A stretch of DNA of 8,960 nucleotides from Ignavibacteriaceae bacterium (lineage in GTDB: Bacteria; Bacteroidota; Ignavibacteria; Ignavibacteriales; Ignavibacteriaceae). The stretch lies in contig JARLHB010000091.1 in assembly GCA_031292465.1 (NCBI GenBank), forward strand, positions 1 to 8,960. Reading direction: 5' to 3'. Both the position numbers and the translations under genes were made by a program. The notes under the pieces are model-generated. The model worked only from the letters and a program-made list of their open reading frames with translations, was not told where the DNA came from and searched no databases. Positions 1-7,072 of this stretch are shown here, piece by piece. How positions within the stretch are numbered: position 1 is the first letter of the stretch; the number at the start of each line of letters is the position of its first letter.

Positions 1-97
1 CTTTATTATCGGCATAATATTATCCTTCTAATATTTATGTCAAAATTATATCATTATTATGATAAATACAATTTATTTTGTCCTACTAATGTTTTAC

Positions 98-189
98 CGC
101 GCTGCGCGAGAATATAATTCTGTGGAGTATTTGATTTATTATTATACCATCTTTCATCTATTTATCTTTGTTCTTAGCCCTGTAAGGGC
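98..189. repeat. Pair of short GC-rich palindromes, possible dispersed-repeat remnant
   Basis: CGCGC-T-GCGCG (98-108) and GCCCT-GTA-AGGGC (177-189) stand out as GC-rich inverted repeats about 70 bp apart in otherwise AT-rich, gene-free DNA. Dispersed intergenic elements with similar modules (a GCCC...GGGC hairpin flanked by AT-rich DNA) are common in some Bacteroidota-like genomes. Calling this a decayed copy is inference from resemblance only, because no second full copy lies in this window. Confidence 0.3.
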
Positions 190-291
190 GATACGTAGTG
201 TATTAATTATACAAAGGACTTAACATCACGATGCCTTACAAGTTCTGTAAAATCTTTATTTTTTGCAGTCTGTTCAGATTAGTTCGATCTT

Positions 292-323
292 AAAATCTTC
301 CATCCATTTATAAGGGAAGTTTT
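292..323 (-). terminator. Weak candidate terminator downstream of the helicase
   Basis: AAAA(T)CTTCC at 292-301 pairs with GGAAGTTTT at 315-323, giving a 9-bp stem with one bulged base and a 13-nt loop, about 100 bp past the helicase stop. On the minus strand the stem runs into only four U residues, so this is a weak intrinsic terminator at best. No better candidate is visible between 190 and 423. Confidence 0.25.
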
Positions 324-423
324 CGAATTATAAAGCGCTTATCACAAAAATACCAACTATATTAACCAATGATGTTCATGTTTTACAATCTACATTTGTT
401 ACAATTAATTAGCTTTTATAATA

Positions 424-2172
424 TTAATCATATTCATAATCAAGTTGTTCTAGTAATTCAGTGGTAAGACCTGGATTACCTCTAATAGTTCTTCCTCTTT
501 CTGAAATTAAATAAAGATTTTTTTTTGCTCGAGAACAAATAACATATAATAAATTGTGTGCAGCTCTAAATGGATCGATTTCATTCCTATTAGGTAAATA
601 ACCTTGAAGTAAACCAAATGCAATTACTGTAGTATATTCTTCACCTTTAATTCCATGACAACTGTTTACTACAACGCCTTTGCCATGATTAAAATATTTT
701 TTAAAACTCAATATATCAGCGGCGTATTCAAATTGTGGATTTGCAAGTCTTTCTCTGGATCCGTCAAAAAAATATTCCCATTGTTGACTTAATTTAATAT
801 TTCCTACCATTGAAATACCAATGTAATCATTAAATTGTAAAAAACAATCTTCTAAATAATCTAAACCATTTATTTTATCAGAGGATATAGAATTGACCTT
901 TCGAAGTAGATTACGTGCCTTATTGTCCTTTAGGATGCCAAGGTTTATTTGCATGGACTCTAATTCATGTATATACTCATTTGCCCATCTTTTTCTAACA
1001 GAATGCATTTTGGGTGAAGGAGCAACTAAAAATAGTTTAGCTAATTTGAACCATATGTTCTCTTGGTTTCTTAAGAGCGGTGATAATCCCAATGCATCAA
1101 AATTAACATCTGGTAATAATCTTGTAAGTCTACGGCCCATCGGGATTACCAACCACCATTGGGGTGCAATTACACAAATGTCTTTCTCTTGAACTCCATC
1201 TGCTAAGTTAGTAGAAATGATATTTGCAATAAATTCATCTAGTTCATCCATATGAATTGTATCATTGAATGAGATTATTCCATTTTCGGATGAATAATTA
1301 CAAAGAGATATAATCTCAGTTCCATCTATTTGAAAATTTCTATAATAATCAATTATTCTTTGCGTACTTCTATAATTGCCTATAAGTTCCATTTGAAATA
1401 ATTGTCTATTGCCAAATTCGCTTTTTATTTCATTAAAACTTTTTGCTATACCTCCAAGCGAACTATAAATCGCTTGATCTCTATCTCCGACTAAGAAATA
1501 ATTAGTAGAATTATCAGTACATTTAATTATTTCAGATAAAATCGAGTACTGTAATTGTTGTATGTCTTGATATTCATCAACACATATATAATTAAATATT
1601 TTATTCAGAGTTAATTTTATTTTTGGATAATCTTTCAACAGGCTATATGAAAAATAAAGAATTTGATCAAAATCTATTACTTTTTCATTTTCTAATAAGC
1701 TATGGTATTCATTTACAAGCTCTGGATATGTGGTTTCTTCTAGTGTTCCATCCTTAAGGATTTTTGTAGAAATTCTAGCCCAAAATGGAATATGATGCTT
1801 GGATTTTAAAGTGTTCATAAGATGTTCACTTTTGTATTCATCAGCAACTACAAAGCCATTTTTTAATCTGTCACTATAACAGTAATATGGTCGAAGGATC
1901 CAATCTAAACAAAAGGAATGCATAGTTCCGGTCCATAGCCTTGAATCATCAATATTTAGTTCATAAAGCCTCCTTTTAATTTCATCAGCAGCTCTATTTG
2001 TAAAAGTAATTGCTAAAATCTTTTGTTTAGAATTTTCTAATTTTTCAAGTTCATAAATAACTTTATAAATAAGTACTCGAGTTTTCCCACTACCCGGACA
2101 AGCTATTAGTAATACATTACCTTCTCTTTTAATAGCATTAATTTGATGTTCATTTAGTGACTGAAAATTCAT
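424..2172 (-). CDS. gajB: UvrD/Rep-like SF1A helicase, Gabija GajB-type partner
   Basis: This is a 582-aa superfamily 1A DNA helicase with every core motif visible. They are a Q-motif-like N terminus (LNEHQ, 6-10), Walker A CPGSGKT (25-31), motif Ia (TFTNRAADEI, from 56), motif Ib (GTMHSF, 82-87), motif II DEYQD (199-203), motif III GDRDQ (229-233), motif IV NYRS (266-269), motif V (HGIKGEE, about 506-512) and motif VI (LLYVICSRAKK, about 541-551). SF1A proteins translocate 3'-5' on ssDNA using ATP. The start ATG overlaps the stop of the upstream OLD nuclease as ATGA, implying translational coupling. In Gabija, GajB is the helicase-like partner that assembles with GajA and supports anti-phage activity, and order and overlap here fit that. 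It is longer than the prototype GajB (about 494 aa). No inactivating lesion is seen. The helicase family is near certain; the Gabija assignment rests on the partner. Confidence 0.88.
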   Translation of the reverse strand: MNFQSLNEHQINAIKREGNVLLIACPGSGKTRVLIYKVIYELEKLENSKQKILAITFTNRAADEIKRRLYELNIDDSRLWTGTMHSFCLDWILRPYYCYSDRLKNGFVVADEYKSEHLMNTLKSKHHIPFWARISTKILKDGTLEETTYPELVNEYHSLLENEKVIDFDQILYFSYSLLKDYPKIKLTLNKIFNYICVDEYQDIQQLQYSILSEIIKCTDNSTNYFLVGDRDQAIYSSLGGIAKSFNEIKSEFGNRQLFQMELIGNYRSTQRIIDYYRNFQIDGTEIISLCNYSSENGIISFNDTIHMDELDEFIANIISTNLADGVQEKDICVIAPQWWLVIPMGRRLTRLLPDVNFDALGLSPLLRNQENIWFKLAKLFLVAPSPKMHSVRKRWANEYIHELESMQINLGILKDNKARNLLRKVNSISSDKINGLDYLEDCFLQFNDYIGISMVGNIKLSQQWEYFFDGSRERLANPQFEYAADILSFKKYFNHGKGVVVNSCHGIKGEEYTTVIAFGLLQGYLPNRNEIDPFRAAHNLLYVICSRAKKNLYLISERGRTIRGNPGLTTELLEQLDYEYD

Positions 2173-3302
2173 GCTTGTATTAGCTTAATAAATTCAGTAA
2201 GTGTATCAGATTTTAGTGCCTTTGTGTAATAGCGAAGAGCCAGTTTAGGGGTTTTTTGTTTTTCCATATTTTTAAGTATTTTTTCATAGTTTGTATTATC
2301 ATCATGAAAAGTAACTTGAGCTAATTTACTAAGTCTATATTTTGCCATATTGAATAGGATTTCAGGCCTTGCATTTTGACAAGTAAAGGCAACTCCCTTT
2401 AGGATATACTCTGGAACACCAGTAATATGGTTAACATTTTCTGATAGCATAATTGAGAACCAACCTTTCCCAAATTTATTTGCCAGCCTTAGAACTTCTT
2501 TACCCGAAATAGATAAATCCTTCCTATTGATTTTCTCTTTTATAATATCTTTTTCGACACTACGTTTATATGCTTTATCAATAGTCTTATCAATTTCAAA
2601 AGAATTATCAGATTGTAAAAAATCAACTTCGAAAGTATATTTAGAATAAAAGATATTGATCCAATCATTATTTTCACAAAATTTATCCAAATCTTCTTTT
2701 CTTTGCAATCCAACTGATTGTGATCTTCTATAGTGCTGTTGTGATTTAGAATCTTCCAATTTGTCCTTTGGTAATTTAACAATTGAAGTATCGAGATCGG
2801 TTAAAATCGCACATTTTTTTCTAATCCTATCATTGTGAAAAAGTATTGCAATATTTTTAAATCCAGTGCTGCCAATATTTATTAAACTTATTCCAAGCTC
2901 GTCTAATGAAATACCAAAAACTTTCTTAAAAAGGATTGGAATTAGAATTTGTTCAGCATCTCCTTCGACAAGGACAACACCCTTAGCGAAAAGCAAATTT
3001 GTTCTTACCGCATCTAAATATCTTTCTATTCGGTTTTTTTGATCAGTCGATAACCCAAATGAAGGAGAGAAAACTTTTGCTTCTTGATTTGACCTGCTTA
3101 ATATATTTATTGAACTAATTTTACTAACTGAGGAAATATGAGTGGAATGAGTCGAAATTATTATCTGCGTATTTTGTTTTCCTAGATTTTGAAATAATGT
3201 TTTTTGAATATGTGTATGAATATGAGCTTCTGGTTCCTCAATAAGGAAAAAATTTGCAATTTTGTCCTCCGTTTTAGTTTTTTGAAATTCTAATATTTTC
3301 AT
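2169..3302 (-). CDS. gajA: C-terminal part of the OLD nuclease: Walker B, H-loop, Toprim
   Basis: These 377 codons run from the first ATG after the internal stop. They carry Walker B with catalytic glutamates (FFLIEEPEAH, 18-27), the H-loop (STHSTH, 50-55), and a Toprim nuclease domain with the metal-binding glutamate in VLVEGDAE (110-117) and the DxD pair in LTDLD (167-171). A C-terminal region follows with TFEVDF and GKGWFSIMLSEN...PEYI, stretches I associate with helicase-partnered class 2 OLD proteins. Toprim residues bind metal to cut or nick DNA. The ATG lies 12 codons past the stop, with no purine-rich ribosome site at the right distance; GGTGG is over 20 nt away. Reinitiation would be inefficient and would drop the LSLGG segment. 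The TGA stop overlaps the helicase start. Domain identity is strong; independent expression is doubtful. Confidence 0.8.
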   Translation of the reverse strand: MKILEFQKTKTEDKIANFFLIEEPEAHIHTHIQKTLFQNLGKQNTQIIISTHSTHISSVSKISSINILSRSNQEAKVFSPSFGLSTDQKNRIERYLDAVRTNLLFAKGVVLVEGDAEQILIPILFKKVFGISLDELGISLINIGSTGFKNIAILFHNDRIRKKCAILTDLDTSIVKLPKDKLEDSKSQQHYRRSQSVGLQRKEDLDKFCENNDWINIFYSKYTFEVDFLQSDNSFEIDKTIDKAYKRSVEKDIIKEKINRKDLSISGKEVLRLANKFGKGWFSIMLSENVNHITGVPEYILKGVAFTCQNARPEILFNMAKYRLSKLAQVTFHDDNTNYEKILKNMEKQKTPKLALRYYTKALKSDTLTEFIKLIQA

Positions 3303-3338
3303 AGATAAATAAATCAGATTTGCACCACCTAAACTTAA

Positions 3339-3341
3339 TTA
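3339..3341 (-). other. In-frame TAA splitting the OLD nuclease
   Basis: The context reads ATC TGG TAA TTA AGT TTA GGT GGT on the minus strand. Codons on both sides read as one continuous OLD-family protein (EGKIW-stop-LSLGGANLIYLS). The base after the stop is T, a context usually read efficiently as a stop in bacteria, so heavy readthrough is not expected. There is no homopolymer here that would suggest slippage. Confidence 0.9.
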
Positions 3342-4301
3342 CCAGATCTTTCCCTCATAACCATTTTCATCTGGGTCACTCACCCATAATCTTAATGATT
3401 GCAGAAGTTTATCCATTTCTGAAGGCAATTCGGATTTAATTTTAATATTAGGAGCATATGTCTCACCGACTGCACTTTTAATACTGTCTGAGATACCATT
3501 TGATACTTCTTGTACTTCATTTAGTTCCGAAATTCGATTATTAAGTGTTTCAATGTCTTTTTTAATTCCTTCTTTTTCTGCAACTTTGATATTTTTTTCA
3601 TGGCCTCTCAATAAATTTAATAAGGGATTATCTTTATATTTCCTTAAGTCTGATTCAACGTCTCTTAAGGCTTTTGCAAATGTGCATGATACCTCGTTAG
3701 GAATAGACATACCGTTTGTTCTTACACCATATATATCGCTCTGTTCTTCATCTGGATTGGGGAAAGAAATATTGTCATAATCTCCAACATATTTTAAGTA
3801 ATTTTCATCCAAAGAAAAATCTGAGTTGCCACGTCCCATAAATATTGTTTCATAATCATCAATATCAATATTGTTCAAAATTTCATTCAGTTGAGCTTGC
3901 GTTTTCGATTCTGATATTGATAGCTCAAAAAGTTTCTTTCTAATTTCTACTTTAGGTCTAAAAACAACCGAAAATGTTCCAATAGTAGAATCATATTCAT
4001 CCATCTTGCCAATTTTGTGTACAGCAATGACCTGTGCTTCTTCGCTTGGATCTAAATCACTGAATTCAATTTGTATTATAATCCAATTCCCTTTCCAGGC
4101 CCCAACTGCTCTATTAAAATCACTCTCAGTGAATTTAATCCCGCGGGGTAAATCGTCATCAATTAAGATTCTAATCGCATGAAAGAGATTTGTTTTGCCT
4201 GAACCATTTTCCCCGATTATTGTGTTTATGCCATCTGTAAATAATAGCTTTACGTTTTTGAAATTTCGAAAATTTCTTATGATTAATTTTGATATATACA
4301 T
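3339..4301 (-). CDS. gajA: N-terminal part of the OLD-family ATPase/nuclease
   Basis: This 320-aa piece opens with an SMC/RecF-like ATPase N-lobe: MYISKLIIRNFRNFKN, then Walker A GENGSGKT (30-37). An insert follows with the family-like stretch CTFAKALRDVESDLRKYKDNPLLNLLRG, and then a helical, probably coiled-coil segment (about 235-290) of the kind that mediates dimer and tetramer contacts in OLD/GajA proteins. It ends at GYEGKIW, followed by TAA. Alone it has no signature motif, Walker B or nuclease centre, so it should neither hydrolyse ATP nor cut DNA. It is the first gene of the leftward module. The upstream 60 bp are AT-rich without a clear Shine-Dalgarno; a TATAAT lies at 4338-4333 on the minus strand but has no good -35 partner. 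Confidence 0.8.
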   Translation of the reverse strand: MYISKLIIRNFRNFKNVKLLFTDGINTIIGENGSGKTNLFHAIRILIDDDLPRGIKFTESDFNRAVGAWKGNWIIIQIEFSDLDPSEEAQVIAVHKIGKMDEYDSTIGTFSVVFRPKVEIRKKLFELSISESKTQAQLNEILNNIDIDDYETIFMGRGNSDFSLDENYLKYVGDYDNISFPNPDEEQSDIYGVRTNGMSIPNEVSCTFAKALRDVESDLRKYKDNPLLNLLRGHEKNIKVAEKEGIKKDIETLNNRISELNEVQEVSNGISDSIKSAVGETYAPNIKIKSELPSEMDKLLQSLRLWVSDPDENGYEGKIW

Positions 4302-4613
4302 TAAATTTATTAAAGTTTATAAAAATAGCTATATTATATTTATAACTATCACTTAATCTGTATCAGTTACTTCTTATACATTCGTTAATTAAGAAATTAT
4401 TTCATGTCTATTAAATATCATTTAACTTTTTTCTTTCCGAAATGTAAATTATAATATGCCAACTTCCCATAGATACAATAGCCCCGTCATTTTGCATAGT
4501 GTTTCTGTTGTGGAATAATTAATTTAATGAAAATTTAGGGTTAAAGTCAATTGAGAGAATAAAGTTATTACATAATGTATTACATAAAGTTGTTGTATAG
4601 CGAAAACTAAAAA
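4302..4613. other. AT-rich spacer upstream of the OLD/helicase module
   Basis: I see no gene in these 312 bp. The spacer lies between the permease terminator and the nuclease start, so it should hold the module's promoter. A minus-strand TATAAT (4338-4333) is the best -10 candidate, but no convincing -35 precedes it. A near-perfect tandem 12-mer lies at 4567-4590. No tRNA or attachment-site repeat is recognisable. Confidence 0.5.
4567..4590. repeat. Tandem 12-bp repeat
   Basis: ATTACATAATGT (4567-4578) is followed directly by ATTACATAAAGT (4579-4590), 11 of 12 positions identical. It lies about 270 bp upstream of the defence module start. It could be a regulator site, but in DNA this AT-rich chance duplication is plausible. 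Confidence 0.35.
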
Positions 4614-4647
4614 AAACCTCCAAGATTTTCAGAAATCTTGGAGGTTT
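4614..4647 (-). terminator. Strong intrinsic terminator of the permease gene
   Basis: A perfect 15-bp stem (AAACCTCCAAGATTT at 4614-4628, its complement at 4633-4647) closes on a TCAG loop. On the minus strand the stem is followed by a long U tract (T8, then AGTTTT), as expected for Rho-independent termination of leftward transcription from the permease. It lies about 95 bp past the permease stop and insulates the defence module from permease readthrough. The other strand has only a short T run after the stem, so rightward termination would be weaker. Confidence 0.9.
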
Positions 4648-4701
4648 ATGTTAAATTTCATCTGTTAATGCAACTTATACTGCTACCTGTAAGTACTGCA
4701 A

Positions 4702-4721
4702 CCCACCCCCGGACCCCTCCC
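4702..4721 (-). other. Four-tract G-quadruplex motif in the permease 3' UTR
   Basis: The minus strand reads G3-A-G4-TCC-G5-T-G3 in exactly 20 nt. This is a canonical intramolecular quadruplex pattern with loops of 1, 3 and 1 nt. It starts 20 nt after the permease stop and precedes the terminator, so it would be present in the permease mRNA. It is a sharp GC spike in AT-rich surroundings and may be a copy of a dispersed element. Folding and function are inference. Confidence 0.6.
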
Positions 4722-4741
4722 TGGATGGGATTTTAAAATTG

Positions 4742-6727
4742 TTATACGCGTATAGGCAAAATAAAGAACGGTATTCCCTGCCTGTAAAATTTTCTCTGTA
4801 CGGCAAAGACAATATAGTTATGCAGCCACTTGCCCATAAATGATTCTTCAGGAAAAACAATTTGTCCGCCGAAGAACACAACGCCCGGAAATTTAGCAGT
4901 AATTTTAGGAACAAGGTCGGTAATCTCATCAACTATATCAGTGCCTATTGCAGTAAAAGCTTCAGCATAAAAACCATGCTCCTTCATATACTTTACATAC
5001 CTGCCGGCTTCGCTGTTTATATGCTCATCCAGGTTATCTATTTCGCTTGCGCCCTTAAAATTGCCTGCGTCAACGGAGCCAACCTGCAGGAAGACAAAGT
5101 TTTTATAAGTGTTCGGGAAAAGCCGGAAAATACTTAACAGCGTATGCAGGCCAAGCCCGTTAAAACCGTTTACAAGTATTGCAGCAGTTTTTGCTTTCGG
5201 ATCACACGGCGGTTCTTTGGCTTCATCAACGTCACCGATATTATATATCGAAGCTTCCATTGAATCTACTATTGTATCAAGCCTGCGTAAAAGTTCGGCG
5301 GCAATTAAATAATGTTTTTTAATTACAAGGGTTAAAGAAACAAGTCCTGCAGTAATAACTAATGTAATCCAGCCTCCCTCTCCGAATTTTATTATAAGGA
5401 CTGAAAACAAAATAAATAAAGTCAGAACCAGGCCAATTCCGTTGATGGATAATTTCCTAATCCAATTTTTCTCTGTTTTCCTTTCCTGCCACCAGTGTTT
5501 AACCATACCAAGCTGGGACAGGCTGAATGTTATAAAAACATTTATAGAATAAAGGACAATAAGAAAATCAACAGAGCCGCGGGAAAGAAGCATCATAATA
5601 AATGATGCACCGCCCATAAGTAGAATACCGTTTTGTGTTACAAGCCTGTCGCTTAGCATAGCAAACCGCGTTGGAAACCACCTGTCAATTGCCATGTTTG
5701 CAAGAACCCTCGGCCCGTCAAGAAATCCGGTTTGGGCAGCAATAAATAAAAGGACAGCTTCCGATAATAGCGTAATAAAAATAAATATAGTTGCAGTCTG
5801 GCTGCCCCAGCCACGTGTCATGTTTTCAAATAAGATAGCGTTTAAAGTTTTACCCGGTACTTCGTGAACTTTAAATAACAGGTAAGCAATCATCAGCCCT
5901 ATAACTGTTATAGAAAGAGAAAAAGCCATGTAGTGCATGGTACGTTTAGCAGTTACCACCTTTGGCTCTCTTAAAATCGGAATGCCGTTGCTTACCGCTT
6001 CAATACCTGTAAATGTTCCCGCGCCCATACTGTACGCTTTCATTACAAGAAACAAAACTCCGAATGTTCCTAACGAATGAAATGATTTTGCCAATCCCTG
6101 CGATGCGGAACTGTACACTTCATGATACTGCGGTACATGTACAAAAATTGAATAAACTATTGCAAACAGATGTGTGACAACAAAAAGCATAAATACAGGA
6201 ACTAAAGGAACAACAGCTTCTTTAATCCCCCTGATATTAAGAATTAAAAGGACAAGGACGCCAAAAGTTGCAAATTCCAGTTTATAGCCATAAAAACCGC
6301 GCGGTAAAAAACTGAATATAGCATCGGCGCCGCTTGCAACTGAAATTGTAATAGTTAGTACGTAGTCAATTAAAAGAGCACAACCGGAAACCATTCCTAC
6401 ATGCGGTGAGAGCAGTTTACTTGCAACTAAGTAACCGCCTCCGCCTGACGGGAAAAGTTCAATTATATGCGAATAACTTGCAGCAATAATAAAAATAGTT
6501 ATACCGGTACCCAACGCTACAAATATCCCAAGATACGGATTAGCGCCCAAAGCTTTAAATGCTTCCGGCGGCCCGTAGCATGAAGATGAGAGTCCGTCTG
6601 AACCAAGCCCGACCCAGGCTAAAAATGCAATTAGCGAAAGGTTATGAAATATTTTTTTATCGTGAGGATCTCTTGCATTACCAATAACAATATTTTTTAT
6701 CTTTTTTAATCCGTTTGATGTTTCCAT
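4742..6727 (-). CDS. APC-superfamily permease, KimA-like (putative K+ transporter)
   Basis: This 661-aa inner-membrane transporter has about 12 hydrophobic segments between residues 30 and 475 and a cytosolic C-terminal domain (about 480-661). The N-terminal repeat holds GSDGLSSSCYGPPEA (42-56), FPSGGGGYLVA (92-102), DYVLTIT (121-127) and GTFTGIEAVSNG (237-248). The spacing of D44 and Y51, plus T125 and T240, matches what I recall of the K+ site of B. subtilis KimA (D36, Y43, T121, T230). That favours proton-coupled potassium uptake over amino-acid transport, although many such proteins are labelled amino-acid permeases. The C-terminal part (AAILVNGFNGLGLHTLL...) has alternating strand/helix character like the cytosolic domain of KimA relatives. 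It is a single leftward gene with its own terminator and diverges from sucD. No good Shine-Dalgarno precedes the ATG. Family certain; substrate about 60% sure. Confidence 0.85.
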   Translation of the reverse strand: METSNGLKKIKNIVIGNARDPHDKKIFHNLSLIAFLAWVGLGSDGLSSSCYGPPEAFKALGANPYLGIFVALGTGITIFIIAASYSHIIELFPSGGGGYLVASKLLSPHVGMVSGCALLIDYVLTITISVASGADAIFSFLPRGFYGYKLEFATFGVLVLLILNIRGIKEAVVPLVPVFMLFVVTHLFAIVYSIFVHVPQYHEVYSSASQGLAKSFHSLGTFGVLFLVMKAYSMGAGTFTGIEAVSNGIPILREPKVVTAKRTMHYMAFSLSITVIGLMIAYLLFKVHEVPGKTLNAILFENMTRGWGSQTATIFIFITLLSEAVLLFIAAQTGFLDGPRVLANMAIDRWFPTRFAMLSDRLVTQNGILLMGGASFIMMLLSRGSVDFLIVLYSINVFITFSLSQLGMVKHWWQERKTEKNWIRKLSINGIGLVLTLFILFSVLIIKFGEGGWITLVITAGLVSLTLVIKKHYLIAAELLRRLDTIVDSMEASIYNIGDVDEAKEPPCDPKAKTAAILVNGFNGLGLHTLLSIFRLFPNTYKNFVFLQVGSVDAGNFKGASEIDNLDEHINSEAGRYVKYMKEHGFYAEAFTAIGTDIVDEITDLVPKITAKFPGVVFFGGQIVFPEESFMGKWLHNYIVFAVQRKFYRQGIPFFILPIRV

Positions 6728-6772
6728 AGGTTCTAAATAGTTAATAAAGATTCAATTAAATACGCAGGTATA

Positions 6773-6791
6773 GGATGGGGTAACCCATTCC
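6773..6791 (-). promoter_or_regulatory. Small hairpin in the permease leader
   Basis: GGATGGG (6773-6779) pairs with CCCATTCC (6784-6791) with one bulged T and a GTAA loop. It sits about 50 nt upstream of the permease start, beside TTCCGGAA. It has no U tract on either side, so it is not a terminator. It may be a leader RNA structure or an operator; no function can be assigned. Confidence 0.3.
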
Positions 6792-6980
6792 GGAAAAGCT
6801 GTGGACAAATAATATAAAAAGCTGCTAAAATCATTAAAATTCATTTTTCAGGTACAAAAATAATCTTTAAAACAATAGGTACAAAATCCTCTATACTTAA
6901 TGTAATAAAAATTATAGATAATTTCGCAGATACGCCTTAATTATTTAGGCGATATTGCAAATTCTACGTAGTTATTTAAA

Positions 6981-7013
6981 CACGGCTTTGAATTCAGATG
7001 TGAAATAGCCGTG
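6981..7013. promoter_or_regulatory. Inverted repeat upstream of sucD
   Basis: CACGGCT (6981-6987) and AGCCGTG (7007-7013) form perfect 7-bp arms around 19 nt that contain TGAATTCA. The repeat lies just upstream of the best -10 candidate of sucD, where a regulator site would be expected. No U tract follows. A regulator site or a leader stem-loop are both possible. Confidence 0.3.
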
Positions 7014-7065
7014 ATAAAATAATTATGATTTTTCTTATCTTTACAAATAAAATTAACCAATAATA

Positions 7066-7072
7066 AGAGGAA
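7066..7072 (+). promoter_or_regulatory. sucD ribosome binding site
   Basis: AGAGGAA ends 7 nt before the ATG at 7080. The purine-rich block and spacing support this start over any downstream one. Confidence 0.75.

Larger units (their letters stand above)
1..423. other. Gene-free AT-rich spacer downstream of the helicase
   Basis: I see no credible gene here on either strand. The stretch is very AT-rich and is broken by two compact GC-rich palindromes, CGCGC-T-GCGCG at 98-108 and GCCCT-GTA-AGGGC at 177-189, with a weaker hairpin at 292-323. It follows the leftward helicase gene, so it holds that transcript's 3' region. Nothing resembling a tRNA or an integrase fragment is visible that would mark the left edge of the defence module. 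Confidence 0.6.
2169..4301 (-). pseudogene. gajA: Full OLD-family nuclease (GajA-like) frame, interrupted by one in-frame TAA
   Basis: Read as one unit this is 711 codons: 320 sense codons, TAA (3341-3339), 12 sense codons (LSLGGANLIYLS), then 377 codons and TGA. All parts stay in one frame, with no indel and no second lesion. The combined order is ABC ATPase N-lobe, presumed coiled/dimerisation insert, signature-like LSLGG, Walker B, H-loop, Toprim nuclease, C-terminal helical region. That is the plan of a class 2 OLD nuclease paired with a UvrD helicase. One substitution accounts for the stop; a GAA glutamate codon is a plausible ancestor. TAA serves as the normal stop of the helicase, permease and sucD genes, so the code is not reassigned. 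I call it a probable pseudogene; a sequencing error is the main alternative. The two pieces are described separately. Confidence 0.7.

Noticed and set aside
3339..3341. Stop-codon reassignment or selenocysteine/pyrrolysine insertion at the nuclease stop
   Set aside because: The codon is TAA, not TGA or TAG, and TAA is the ordinary terminator of three other genes in the window. No special downstream RNA structure is apparent.
2169..4301. Frameshift (programmed or slippage) joining the two nuclease pieces
   Set aside because: Both pieces are in the same frame with a 36-nt in-frame sense gap after the stop, so no frame change is needed.
4862..5312. Plus-strand open frames of 91 and 67 codons inside the permease gene
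   Set aside because: Both lie antisense to the conserved permease C-terminal domain, with no recognisable motif.
6800..6808. DnaA-box-like TGTGGACAA
   Set aside because: A single site with one mismatch to TGTGGATAA, no cluster and no origin-linked genes; expected by chance.
6728..6990. A c-di-AMP (ydaO-type) or other riboswitch upstream of the KimA-like permease
   Set aside because: I looked on the minus strand for the conserved ydaO core and found only a short bulged hairpin; the leader lacks the expected multi-stem architecture.
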